Shown here: positions 54,515 through 62,884 of the stretch, piece by piece
How the letters are laid out: each line of letters starts with the position of its first letter
How positions within the stretch are numbered: the stretch's first letter is position 1
DNA from: Sphingorhabdus lacus
GTDB taxonomy: Bacteria; Pseudomonadota; Alphaproteobacteria; Sphingomonadales; Sphingomonadaceae
DNA: 64,000 nucleotides
Direction: 5' to 3'
Assembly (NCBI RefSeq): GCF_009768975.1
Contig: NZ_CP035733.1
Location: 1,550,001-1,614,000 of the forward strand
Position numbers and translations under genes: made by a program
The notes under the pieces: generated by a model
Told to the model about the DNA's origin: nothing
Seen by the model: the letters and a program-made list of their open reading frames with translations, nothing else
Databases searched by the model: none

Positions 54515-54582
54515 CCCCTCTCCAACTTCGCCTAATTGCCAGAGCAATAAGGCTGCGTATCCTCTCCCCTGAAGGGGAGAGG
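54515..54582 (+). repeat. Palindromic repeat family 1, copy G
   Basis: Forward unit: CCCCTCTCCAACTTC, hairpin GCCTAATTGC-CAGA-GCAATAAGGC (54530-54553), TGCGTAT, terminal palindrome CCTCTCCCC-TGAA-GGGGAGAGG. It ends 22 bp from the secF stop on the other strand. Confidence 0.85.
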
Positions 54583-54604
54583 GTAGTCGCATGATCGAAA
54601 AAAT

Positions 54605-55591
54605 TTAAGGCTGCGCGCCGAAGCTTTCGCCCATGCGCTCGGCCTTGGGCGTTGCGCTTTCGCCGGGCACGAAGCTGTGCGGTCCGACCTTCAGCCAGAT
54701 CAGGATCGGCGCAGCCTGATAGATGGACGAATAGGTCCCGATGATAATCCCGAACGCCATGGCAAGGCTGAACCCGAAAATCACGTCAGGTCCGAAGAAC
54801 ACCAGCACCAGCAACGGCAGCGAGATCGAGACGCTGGTCATCACCGTACGGGCCAATGTTTCGTTCACCGACAGGTTCAGCAAACCGGCCATATCCATCT
54901 TGCGGAATTTCATGAGATTCTCGCGTATTCGGTCATAGACCACGACGGTATCGTTCAAGGAATAGCCGATAATCGTCAGCAACGCAGCGATGATATTGAG
55001 GTCGAATTCCAGCCCCAGCAGCGAGAATAGCCCGAATGTCAGCGTCACGTCATGAACAAGGGACCAGATCGCCCCGACCCCGAACTGCCATTCAAACCGT
55101 ATCCAGATATAGAGCGAGACCCCGGCCATGGCGGCCAAAAGCGCAAGCATCCCCTTGCTGAACAATTCCTCCGACACCTTACCCGACACCGAATCGACCC
55201 CGTCAATACGGACGCCGGGATAATCGGACTTCAGCTTGTCGGTAATTTTCACAGCCATCGCGTTGGCGAGTTCCGGTTTCTTGTCCGCGCCTTCAGGCAG
55301 TTTCATGCGGATAGACACCTGATTTTCCTTGCCGAAGCGCTGGATCGTCGGTTCGCCATAGCCAAGCGTTGCAACCTTGCTTCGCAGTTCGGCAACCGGT
55401 GCCTCGGTGCTTTGGGTAAAGGTCGCGCGGATCATTTGGCCACCGATGAAATCGACGCCAAAATTCAGTCCCTTGGTTGCAACCAGACCGACTGAGGCCG
55501 CCATCAGCACCAAGCTCAGCGCAAAGGCCATCACGCGCCATTTGAGAAAGTCGATATTGGTATCGTCGGGAACAAGCTTGAGTAATTTCAT
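54605..55591 (-). CDS. secF: Protein translocase subunit SecF
   Basis: A 328-residue inner-membrane protein of the SecDF complex, which uses the proton gradient to help export. First membrane segment then periplasmic domain (FGVDFIGGQMIRATF), then five segments containing DVTLTFGLFSLLGLEFDLNIIAALLTIIGYSLNDTVVVYDRIREN. It follows secD by 11 bp. Confidence 0.96.
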   Translation of the reverse strand: MKLLKLVPDDTNIDFLKWRVMAFALSLVLMAASVGLVATKGLNFGVDFIGGQMIRATFTQSTEAPVAELRSKVATLGYGEPTIQRFGKENQVSIRMKLPEGADKKPELANAMAVKITDKLKSDYPGVRIDGVDSVSGKVSEELFSKGMLALLAAMAGVSLYIWIRFEWQFGVGAIWSLVHDVTLTFGLFSLLGLEFDLNIIAALLTIIGYSLNDTVVVYDRIRENLMKFRKMDMAGLLNLSVNETLARTVMTSVSISLPLLVLVFFGPDVIFGFSLAMAFGIIIGTYSSIYQAAPILIWLKVGPHSFVPGESATPKAERMGESFGAQP

Positions 55592-55602
55592 GGCACTTTA
55601 CC

Positions 55603-57201
55603 TCAGATAACCAATTCTTGCGGACGGGTGCGCTTCACCCAGCCGGCGACCCACATGCGGGTCAGCGTGACGGCCGTGAAGACCGATGTGACAATGCCGA
55701 TCATCAGAACGACGGCGAAGCCGCGAATGGGGCCGGAGCCGAAGATGAACAGCAGGACCGCCGCAATGACGTTGGTGCTGTTCGCGTCGAAAATGGCGCG
55801 GCTTGCTTCTTTATATCCGAACTCGATCGCCTGCACGACGCGCCGCCCTCGTTTCAATTCTTCACGAATACGTTCGTTAATTAGCACGTTTGCGTCAACC
55901 GCCGCACCGATCGTCAGCACGAAGCCTGCAATACCGGGCAGCGTCAGCGTGGCATTCGCCATCGCCATGACGCCAAGGATAAGGCCGATATTGATGACCA
56001 AAGCCATATTGGCGTACATGCCGAAACGGCCATAAACCAGGAACATCAACACCAAAATGGCGGTCGTCCCGATAACCGCGGCAAGAACGCCACGCCGGAT
56101 CGAATCGGCACCAAGATCTGGACCGACCGAGCGTTCTTCGACGATTTTCAAATCCACCGGCAACGCACCGGAGCGCAGCGAAATCGAGAGCGCGTTGGCG
56201 CTTTCGACCGTGAAGCTACCGGAAATTTGGGAAATACCACCGAAGATGGGCTCCTTGATTTGCGGCGCGGAAATGACCTGTCCGTCAAGGATGATGGCGA
56301 AGAGTTTGCCGGTATTCTGCTGCGTCATGCGGGCAAATTTCTGGCCGCCTTCGCTGTCGAACTGGATGGTCACGGCGGGTTCGTTGGTTTGCTGGTCAAA
56401 GGTCGGATCGGCCTTGAGCAGCTTGTCGCCGGAGATACCGCCCAAGCGGCGCACCGCGATATTGGGAAGTCCGGAGGGGTTATCCGGATAGGGTAACACC
56501 TGACTGCCCACGCGGGCAACGCCCTTGGCCGTCTGGTCAGGATCGGCCTGCTCATCCACCAGCTTGAATTCCAGCTTTGCCGTTTTACCGATCAATGCCT
56601 TCAACGCTTCCGGATCGTCCAGGCCAGGAACCTGAACCACGATGCGATTTTCGCCCTGGCGGATAATGGTCGGTTCCAATGTACCCAGCGCGTTGATACG
56701 CCGGTCAATAACGTCCTTCGCCGTATCCATTGCCTGATCCAGCGCGGTTTCGTTTCCGGTGCTGGCAGGGGTGAGAACAATGCGGTTGCCGTCGTTGACT
56801 CCGATATTCCAGTCCCGACTACCCAATGTGTTGCTGGTCAGGGGCAAAAGCGCTTCACGTGCCGCATCGATCTGCGAACTGTCCGTGACGGTAAAGCTCA
56901 ACTGCCCATTCGCGCGGGACACATTCTCGATTGCAATGCGGGGATCAGCCCGGCGCATTGCGGACCGGACGCTATCTTCCAGCGCCTCCAGCCGGGTTTC
57001 CGCCAATTGCGACGTATCGGCTTCCAGCAATATGTGGCTACCGCCCGCCAGATCGAGGCCCAGATTGATCGTGGGCGTAGGCACATAGGGTGCCAACTGC
57101 GCACGCATAGAGGTCGGCAAAACGCTGGGAATGGCAAGCATCACGCCGAAGAGCACCAGAAGGCTCAACATCCATACACGCCAACGGGGAAAATCTAACA
57201 T
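55603..57201 (-). CDS. secD: Protein translocase subunit SecD
   Basis: A 532-residue protein: N-terminal segment, periplasmic P1 domain (LGLDLAGGSHILLEADT and NRIVVQVPGLDDPEALKALIGKTAKLEFKLVDE), and C-terminal six-segment part with LTLPGIAGFVLTIGAAVDANVLINERIREELKRG. The proton-relay Asp is within AAVDANVLI. It is between yajC and secF. Confidence 0.96.
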   Translation of the reverse strand: MLDFPRWRVWMLSLLVLFGVMLAIPSVLPTSMRAQLAPYVPTPTINLGLDLAGGSHILLEADTSQLAETRLEALEDSVRSAMRRADPRIAIENVSRANGQLSFTVTDSSQIDAAREALLPLTSNTLGSRDWNIGVNDGNRIVLTPASTGNETALDQAMDTAKDVIDRRINALGTLEPTIIRQGENRIVVQVPGLDDPEALKALIGKTAKLEFKLVDEQADPDQTAKGVARVGSQVLPYPDNPSGLPNIAVRRLGGISGDKLLKADPTFDQQTNEPAVTIQFDSEGGQKFARMTQQNTGKLFAIILDGQVISAPQIKEPIFGGISQISGSFTVESANALSISLRSGALPVDLKIVEERSVGPDLGADSIRRGVLAAVIGTTAILVLMFLVYGRFGMYANMALVINIGLILGVMAMANATLTLPGIAGFVLTIGAAVDANVLINERIREELKRGRRVVQAIEFGYKEASRAIFDANSTNVIAAVLLFIFGSGPIRGFAVVLMIGIVTSVFTAVTLTRMWVAGWVKRTRPQELVI

Positions 57202-57269
57202 AATCGGGTTCCGAACGGACTGGAAAAGGGAATTTGGGGTCGACGGCCTAAGCGTTCAACCCCAATGGA

Positions 57270-57596
57270 TCAGTCATTGGCCGCCTTGGTGCCGCGCGAC
57301 TGGACATTGGCCAGTGTCGCCTTCAACGCCTTTACGCGCACATTGGGGGCGATTTCGACTTCGACATGATCGTCGGCAACCTTGGTTACCTTGCCCATCA
57401 GGCCACCGCCGGTCACAACTTCGTCATTCTTCTGGACAGCGTTGATCTTGGCCTCATGTTCCTTGGCGCGCTTTTGCTGCGGACGGATAAGGAAGAAGTA
57501 GAAAACAACGAAAATCAGGAGGAGCGGAACGATCTGCACAAAAAAAGCCGAACCACCGGCAGCTGGCGCAGCAGCCAAAAAAAGAAGCGAATCCAT
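57270..57596 (-). CDS. yajC: Preprotein translocase subunit YajC
   Basis: A 108-residue single-pass protein: membrane segment VQIVPLLLIFVVFYFFLIRPQQKR and the YajC domain (NDEVVTGGGLMGKVTKVADDHVEVEIAPNVRVKALKATLANV). ATG 57596 has AAGGA upstream; a TTG at 57614 is in frame but unlikely. It leads yajC-secD-secF. Its leader has a GCACCG/CGGTGC hairpin (57625-57645). Confidence 0.95.
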   Translation of the reverse strand: MDSLLFLAAAPAAGGSAFFVQIVPLLLIFVVFYFFLIRPQQKRAKEHEAKINAVQKNDEVVTGGGLMGKVTKVADDHVEVEIAPNVRVKALKATLANVQSRGTKAAND

Positions 57597-57712
57597 CGAA
57601 AATCCTTGCGACAATGATTTTAAGGCACCGTCTTTTGAGCGGTGCGGTGAAACAATCGGGCGCGATTATCACCTGCACCCCTGCGACGCAACGTCAAAGC
57701 ACCGAAACCGCC

Positions 57713-57741
57713 TTGCTTTTGCCAAAGCACCACCATATAGG
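57713..57741 (+). promoter_or_regulatory. Predicted promoter of tRNA-Pro
   Basis: TTGCTT (57713-57718) and TATAGG (57736-57741) with a 17-bp spacer lie 35 nt upstream of the tRNA. Confidence 0.6.
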
Positions 57742-57776
57742 CGCGCTTCCAATGCCGCAGCGCGGACATTGGCGGT

Positions 57777-57853
57777 CGGGACGTAGCGCAGCCTGGTAGC
57801 GCATCACACTGGGGGTGTGGGGGTCGCAGGTTCGAATCCTGTCGTCCCGACCA
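57777..57853 (+). tRNA. tRNA-Pro(GGG)
   Basis: Acceptor CGGGACG pairs with CGTCCCG, discriminator A and encoded CCA end at 57853. Anticodon stem TCACA/TGTGG encloses CTGGGGG, giving anticodon GGG. T arm GCAGGTTCGAATCCTGT. D arm AGCGCAGCCTGGTAGCGC is typical of proline tRNAs. Confidence 0.96.
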
Positions 57854-57876
57854 ATTTTCTACCAACATATAAGAAC

Positions 57877-57894
57877 GCCGCAGAAGCGGCTTTT
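57877..57894 (+). terminator. Short terminator after tRNA-Pro
   Basis: Stem GCCGC/GCGGC with loop AGAA is followed by TTTT, 24 nt after the tRNA. Confidence 0.6.
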
Positions 57895-57987
57895 CTGCGC
57901 GGGCTTCGGGTTTCGCGTGCCCGACATTCCCTGCTTTCCTACAACGAACCATATCGGTTATTTCGATTCGCGAAAGTGAGGAACGAA

Positions 57988-58536
57988 ATGACGATATGTG
58001 ATATAAGTCCCTATATCGACGCCCTGATTACGCGCGAAGGCGGCTATGTGGATCATCCCGCCGACCGCGGAGGGCGAACTCGGTGGGGGATTACCGAGGC
58101 CGTGGCACGGCAGAATGGCTATTCCGGTGACATGCGCCGCCTCCCCCGCGCCAGGGCCGAAGCGATTTATCGGGATTTATACTGGACTGCTCCCACGTTC
58201 GATAAAGTCGCAACACGGTCACCGCGCCTTGCAATCGAGCTGCTCGACAGCGGCGTGAATGTGGGGCCTGCGGTGGCTACGGGATTTTTGCAGCGCGCGC
58301 TCAATGCCCTGAACCGCAACGGCCGCGACTTTCCCGATCTGGTGGTGGACCGGCATATCGGGCCGCTAACGCTCGGCGCGCTGGATAGCTTTCTGCGGGT
58401 GCGCGGCGCGGAGGGCGAAGAGGTTTTACGCAAAGCGATCGATGCCCTGCAAGGGGTTCACTACATCCATCTTGCCGAAACAAACCCGTCGCAGGAGGCG
58501 TTCGCTTATGGCTGGATTGCGAACCGTATTGGATAA
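57988..58536 (+). CDS. Glycoside hydrolase family 108 endolysin
   Basis: A 182-residue muramidase: the catalytic Glu is E17 in ITREGGYVDHPADRGGRTRWGIT; WTAPTFDKVATRSPRLAIELLDSGVNVGPAVATGFLQRALNALN and DRHIGPLTLGALDSFL follow (GH108 plus PG-binding 3 region). No signal peptide, so release would need the adjacent holin. GAGGA precedes ATG 57988. It lies 135 bp after tRNA-Pro. Confidence 0.93.
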   Translation: MTICDISPYIDALITREGGYVDHPADRGGRTRWGITEAVARQNGYSGDMRRLPRARAEAIYRDLYWTAPTFDKVATRSPRLAIELLDSGVNVGPAVATGFLQRALNALNRNGRDFPDLVVDRHIGPLTLGALDSFLRVRGAEGEEVLRKAIDALQGVHYIHLAETNPSQEAFAYGWIANRIG

Positions 58537-58558
58537 TTTCATCACATGGAGATAGAAT

Positions 58559-58972
58559 ATGGCGCTTATTGAAAACATCATCGGCCCCATTGCGGGCCTG
58601 ATCGACAAGATCATTCCCGACCCCAAGGCGCGCGATGCGGCGAAGTTGGAACTCATCAAGCTGCAGGGCAGTCTGGAGATGGAAAGTCTGCGCACCCAAT
58701 TGTCGGCGGTGCTGGCAGAGGCGCAGTCACCCGACCCATGGACCAGCCGCGCGCGGCCGAGTTTCCTCTATGTCATGTATGCGATGATCCTGTGGGCCAT
58801 CCCCATGGGCCTGATCGCTGCCGTCCGCCCCGAAGCGGCTGCGCAGATTGCGGCGGGAATGAACGCCTATCTGGGCGGCTTGCCCGAGCCGCTTTATGCC
58901 CTCTTTGGCACAGGCTATCTCGGATACACGCTCGCGCGCCAATGGGGAAAGGGCAAAGGCAACGAAAAATAG
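58559..58972 (+). CDS. 3TM holin of the GTA-release family
   Basis: A 137-residue protein: amphipathic N-terminus (MALIENIIGPIAGLIDKIIPDPKARDAAKLELIKLQGSLEMESLRTQLSAVLAEAQSPDPWTSRARPSFLYVMYAMILWAIPMG) and hydrophobic segments near 70-90 and 108-130. The layout fits the holin_3TM family seen in gene-transfer-agent release. It starts 22 bp after the endolysin stop. Confidence 0.85.
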   Translation: MALIENIIGPIAGLIDKIIPDPKARDAAKLELIKLQGSLEMESLRTQLSAVLAEAQSPDPWTSRARPSFLYVMYAMILWAIPMGLIAAVRPEAAAQIAAGMNAYLGGLPEPLYALFGTGYLGYTLARQWGKGKGNEK

Positions 58973-59043
58973 TTGCATAAAGCGCGATTCTTCCGTTAGG
59001 CCGAAGTCCCCGAGAGGGGCCATAGGGATATAGGAGATTAGAA

Positions 59044-59340
59044 ATGAAGAAATTTGTCGCAACCGCCGCCGCTTTGGCATTCACCGTAGCTCTTGGCGCA
59101 TGTGGCCAGGAAGCCGAAAAGGCTGCTGAAGAAACCACGGAAGCTGCAGAAGCAACCGGTAATGCTGTTGAAGCTGGCGCTGAAGGCGCGATGGAAGCTG
59201 CTGAAGGCGCTGCAGACAAGACTGCAGAAGCCGCTGGCGAAGCTGCTGACGCAACCGCCGATGCTGCCAAGGACGCAACTGCCGCTGCTGGCGCCGTTGT
59301 CGAAGAAGCTGGCAAGGACATGAAGGAAGCTGCGAAGTAA
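59044..59340 (+). CDS. Alanine/glutamate-rich small lipoprotein
   Basis: A 98-residue protein: lipobox LGAC after MKKFVATAAALAFTVA, then a heptad-like A/E/D/K-rich run (EAAEATGNAVEAGAEGAMEAAEGAADKTAEAAGEAADATADAAKDATAAAGAVVEEAGKDM) that should form a helix or coiled coil. No known family. The gene has an AGGAG-like site and ends at a strong terminator; it is probably monocistronic. Confidence 0.85.
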   Translation: MKKFVATAAALAFTVALGACGQEAEKAAEETTEAAEATGNAVEAGAEGAMEAAEGAADKTAEAAGEAADATADAAKDATAAAGAVVEEAGKDMKEAAK

Positions 59341-59358
59341 ATCGCGCTCTTTGTAAAG

Positions 59359-59394
59359 AAGCCCGCCCTGCGATACGCAGCGGCGGGCTTTTTT
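59359..59394 (+). terminator. Terminator after the alanine-rich lipoprotein gene
   Basis: A stem AAGCCCGCC/GGCGGGCTT continues into CTGCG/CGCAG with loop ATA and is followed by TTTTTT. Confidence 0.85.
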
Positions 59395-59414
59395 ATGCCT
59401 GAAATGGCTCCCGT

Positions 59415-60848
59415 TTAGGCCATGAAGCCCAGATTGCTGGTCGAGAACCGGCCAATATTGGGCGATACGCTCGGCAACTCGCTGGCCGATACGCCGAACC
59501 AGGTTGCCAGCGTCGACGCATATTGGTCAACCGAGATACTCGGCAACAGGCGGCCCTGCCCGACCTGATCGGGGCTGGTGACCGAGATTTGCGGCGCCAC
59601 ACCATAGAAGCGCCCGCCATTGACGGCGCCACCCATGATGAAGTGGTGCGATCCCCAGCCATGGTCCGAACCATCGCCGTTGGATTGCAGCGTCCGGCCG
59701 AAATCGGACGCAGTAAAGGTGGTGACCTTATCCGCAACGCCCAATTCCACCGTCGCCCGGTAAAAAGCGTCCATCGCGAAATCGAGTTGCCCCATCAAAT
59801 TGGCCTGATTGCTGATCAGATTGTCGTGCAGGTCAAAACCGCCCATGCTGACCATGAACACCTGCCTGCGTGCACCCAGCGGTTGGCGGGCTGCAATGAG
59901 GCGGGCGACGACTTGCAGCTGTTCGGCCAGGCCATTGCGTCCGGTGGCAGGCCGGAACGAGGTAGCCAGCGTTATGGGCTGCAACGCTGCGGTCACGACA
60001 CCCTCGGCATCGATCGAGCGTTTGGCGACCCGGTTATACTCGGCCTCGAACACATTGTTGCTGGTCTGCGTCATCAAGGTGCGCAAGGCCGCGCTGCCGG
60101 CAGATGATCCGTAGAGGTTGTTCTTGATCCCGTTGACCGCCAGCGCGCCGCTCGACGATACCTGATAGGTCAATGCCTGCTGGCCGGACAGGAACACGGC
60201 ATTGCCCGTCGCCGAAATGCAGTTGAACAAGGCGTTGGCGTTGCTCGACATGGCGAGGTCGCCCATGCGTCCACCCCAGCCGTCGGTGGCGCCTTCCGGT
60301 TTGGAGGACTGCCACGTCGACTGCTGGTCATTGTGCGAGAACAGCTTCGCCGGGCGAGGGTTCGCGACCAGGTTGGAGCTGTTATACTGCGCAAGCGTCA
60401 ACGGTGCGACCAAGGGCCCGACGTTCAACAAAGGTGCCATCCGCCCGGCGTCAAACAGGGCCTTCAACCGCGTCATCTGCGGCGCGAGCGCATATTGCAA
60501 ATTGTTCGTCAGCACCTGCCCGCCACTTGGCGTTAAAGCTGTCGCTGCAAGGCTGGAGCGCGCCAGGGTAATCCCGCCTGCCGTCTGCCCCGCACCTCCT
60601 CCGCGAATGGCGCTGTAGAGATCATAGTTGGTGGAATCGAACGGCATCAACGTGCTGTTGTGGTCGTTCCCGCCGTAAAGGAAGATGCAGACCAACGCCT
60701 TGTAATCATTGCCCGCGCTGAACGCTGCAGCTTCGCCAATTCCGGCGAGACCAAGGGCGAAAGACGACGCAGAACCCGCGACCGCCAATTGTTTCGAACG
60801 ACGAAGAAAGGCACGCCGCGAAAGTTCGTTTGCTTTACCGATATGCAT
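59415..60848 (-). CDS. DUF1501 protein, Tat-exported
   Basis: A 477-residue protein: twin-arginine signal (SRRAFLRRSKQLAVAGSASSFALGLAGIGEAAAF), then the DUF1501 core (YKALVCIFLYGGNDHNSTLMPFD, LLNVGPLVAPLT, FMVSMGGFDLHDN, TASDFGRTLQSNGDGSDHGWGSHHFIMGGAVNGGRFYG). The HGWGSHHF and GGxDxH motifs look metal-binding, as in sulfatase-like folds. It follows the DUF1800 gene by 11 bp. Confidence 0.93.
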   Translation of the reverse strand: MHIGKANELSRRAFLRRSKQLAVAGSASSFALGLAGIGEAAAFSAGNDYKALVCIFLYGGNDHNSTLMPFDSTNYDLYSAIRGGGAGQTAGGITLARSSLAATALTPSGGQVLTNNLQYALAPQMTRLKALFDAGRMAPLLNVGPLVAPLTLAQYNSSNLVANPRPAKLFSHNDQQSTWQSSKPEGATDGWGGRMGDLAMSSNANALFNCISATGNAVFLSGQQALTYQVSSSGALAVNGIKNNLYGSSAGSAALRTLMTQTSNNVFEAEYNRVAKRSIDAEGVVTAALQPITLATSFRPATGRNGLAEQLQVVARLIAARQPLGARRQVFMVSMGGFDLHDNLISNQANLMGQLDFAMDAFYRATVELGVADKVTTFTASDFGRTLQSNGDGSDHGWGSHHFIMGGAVNGGRFYGVAPQISVTSPDQVGQGRLLPSISVDQYASTLATWFGVSASELPSVSPNIGRFSTSNLGFMA

Positions 60849-60859
60849 AGCGAAAGCCT

Positions 60860-62689
60860 TTACTTCTGAACGAGATAGTCGGGTGAGGCCATGACGAGCA
60901 GCACAGCCATATAGACCCGGCGCTGCTTTTCGGCGGTGGTGCTGGTTTGCGTGACTGTTGTTGCATCCAGCGCGGTTTTGATCGTTGCCTTGGTCGTGTC
61001 CGAAATCTGGTTCGCTGCCAGCAATAGGCAGATCCGGTCGAGCAAAGCTGTCGAGTCATGCGCGATGGCAAGCTCGCTGGTGTAGGCGGCCTTCACATCG
61101 CCCCCCACCCCGTTGGTGCTACCAATGGCCGAAGTCATGTAATTCACATAACCGGGCGTGCTCGATTCATTGATGAGCTGGAATTCCGGTGCAACCAGCG
61201 AGTTTGTGGCAATGGCGGTGTTGGCGGGCACATAACCCGGCCGGAAGAAGTTGAAAACCGATGGGGACCGCAACGCGCTTTGCCCCAGCCCGCTGACCAG
61301 ATCGGACAGATTGCCGATCCGCCAGTTGCCACTGGTCGACGCAGCGCCGAAAGTCCGGCCCCATTGCACGAAGCGGAGAATGGGTTCGCGCACTTTTCCG
61401 AAAGTAGGGGCCGTAAGGCCGGAAGCATTCATCGCTTCGTCGTCGAGCAGGATAGCCTTGAACACGGCGCGCAGATCGCCGCGTGTGCCGGAACCATTGT
61501 TGTTGAAGACCTTTGCAACCCGGTCGACATAGGCCGTGCTGGGGTTGCTGGTCACCAACCGCTGGATCATCTGCTTGGAGAAGAAGGGTCCGACATTGGC
61601 GTGGTTGAACAGCGCATCAAGCGCTGTCTTCAACGCAACCGTTCCATCCGTGTTCGCCGGAATATTTGTTCCGAGAAAGTTTACTTCCAATGCAGAATGT
61701 TGGCTCGTGGTCGACGGAAATTCCCACTTTGTGGGGTCAATCGTCATGGGTTTCAGGACATAGCCCGTGCTGTTGATCAGACGTGTCGGATCATTAGTCG
61801 CAGGCGTTTTGACATTGCCTGTGAAGTCCCAGTTATACCCCGTAAAAACACGCGCCAGATTGGTGACGTCGCTGTTGGTGTAGGTCTCGATCGGCTGGTT
61901 GTTGGCATCCAGTTTGCGTGTGCCGTCATTGTTCAACTGGTACAGACCAATTGTGAACAGCTGCATGACTTCACGGGCATAATTTTCGTCGGGTACGCGG
62001 CCGGTACGTGTATCTTCTTTCCGGTTGCCGCGCGTACTAAGATAATAACCCATCGCCGGATTGAGGGTCACATCCTCAAGCAATTTACGGAAATTTCCAA
62101 AGGCGTTGGAGTTCAGTTGATCCCAGAAAAAGGCAATTGCCTGTGCGCGCCAACTGAAGTCCAGTCCCGTCAGCGACACGACAAAAAACTCGGACAGCGC
62201 CAACGCGACGCGTTTGCGGACGCCGTTTGCGTCGGACATGAGCTGGTTCCAGATCATGTAGTCGCCGGGATATTCATTATCGAAGAAATTGTCGGCGGTA
62301 ACCTGATCATAGCCGCGCGACGCCAGCCATGCCACACCGGTCTGGTTGATCGGTGCATCCATCTGGGCGTTTAGCCAGGGTTCGTAGCCGATTGATTTGA
62401 TGTTGCTGATCTCCGCCTCGCTGACGGATAGGCTGGATTTCAGAATGAACCGTGATGCTTGGGCGTCGGTGGACGGTTTTGGAACTTGTGCTGTCGGCGG
62501 AGGGGTTGTGGACGAACCACCTCCCGCGCCACCGCCGCCGCACGCCGCCACCAGCAATGATGCCGCAGGCAGCGCATATACATAGGGTGAAGTCTGTGCC
62601 GGAACCTCGGCCAACGCCGGAACAACATCGTCCGGCATTTCAATTTCTGACGCCCCCTCAAGGCAAATCTGATGCAGTGCTTCCTTCAT
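60860..62689 (-). CDS. DUF1800 protein
   Basis: A 609-residue protein with the DUF1800 core: ASRFILKSSLSVSEAEISNIKSIGYEPWLNAQM, VRKRVALALSEFFVVS, LEDVTLNPAMGYYLSTRGN, DENYAREVMQLFTIGLYQLNNDG, and SPSVFNFFRPGYVP. The N-terminus (CGGGGAGGGSSTTPPPTAQ after a hydrophobic stretch) looks like a membrane or lipoprotein tether. It precedes DUF1501 on the same strand; such pairs are linked to carbohydrate/extracellular matter use, with no proven role. Confidence 0.93.
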   Translation of the reverse strand: MKEALHQICLEGASEIEMPDDVVPALAEVPAQTSPYVYALPAASLLVAACGGGGAGGGSSTTPPPTAQVPKPSTDAQASRFILKSSLSVSEAEISNIKSIGYEPWLNAQMDAPINQTGVAWLASRGYDQVTADNFFDNEYPGDYMIWNQLMSDANGVRKRVALALSEFFVVSLTGLDFSWRAQAIAFFWDQLNSNAFGNFRKLLEDVTLNPAMGYYLSTRGNRKEDTRTGRVPDENYAREVMQLFTIGLYQLNNDGTRKLDANNQPIETYTNSDVTNLARVFTGYNWDFTGNVKTPATNDPTRLINSTGYVLKPMTIDPTKWEFPSTTSQHSALEVNFLGTNIPANTDGTVALKTALDALFNHANVGPFFSKQMIQRLVTSNPSTAYVDRVAKVFNNNGSGTRGDLRAVFKAILLDDEAMNASGLTAPTFGKVREPILRFVQWGRTFGAASTSGNWRIGNLSDLVSGLGQSALRSPSVFNFFRPGYVPANTAIATNSLVAPEFQLINESSTPGYVNYMTSAIGSTNGVGGDVKAAYTSELAIAHDSTALLDRICLLLAANQISDTTKATIKTALDATTVTQTSTTAEKQRRVYMAVLLVMASPDYLVQK

Positions 62690-62821
62690 ATCCCGCCCTC
62701 GCCAAATTGACGAAAGCGAGACCCGAAAATGCCGGACCCGGTTTCGTCATTAACGGTCTGCTATGGGACATTGCTCAAGAGATAGTTTCGGGAGGTGGTA
62801 AATCCCCGTTAAGCGTGTTTT

Positions 62822-62849
62822 TTCGACGATATGGATTAGTAAATATAAA
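62822..62849 (+). promoter_or_regulatory. Possible promoter of the T4SS operon
   Basis: TTCGAC (62822-62827) and TATAAA (62844-62849) are 16 bp apart in an AT-rich 174-bp gap. The -10 box is good, the -35 box weak. Confidence 0.35.
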
Positions 62850-62884
62850 CCATTTATCAACCTGTGGCATCTACCCCTTTTGCC

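Noticed and set aside
61058-62374. 438-residue open frame on the plus strand within DUF1800
   Set aside because: Antisense to a full-length DUF1800 protein and lacks recognisable domains.
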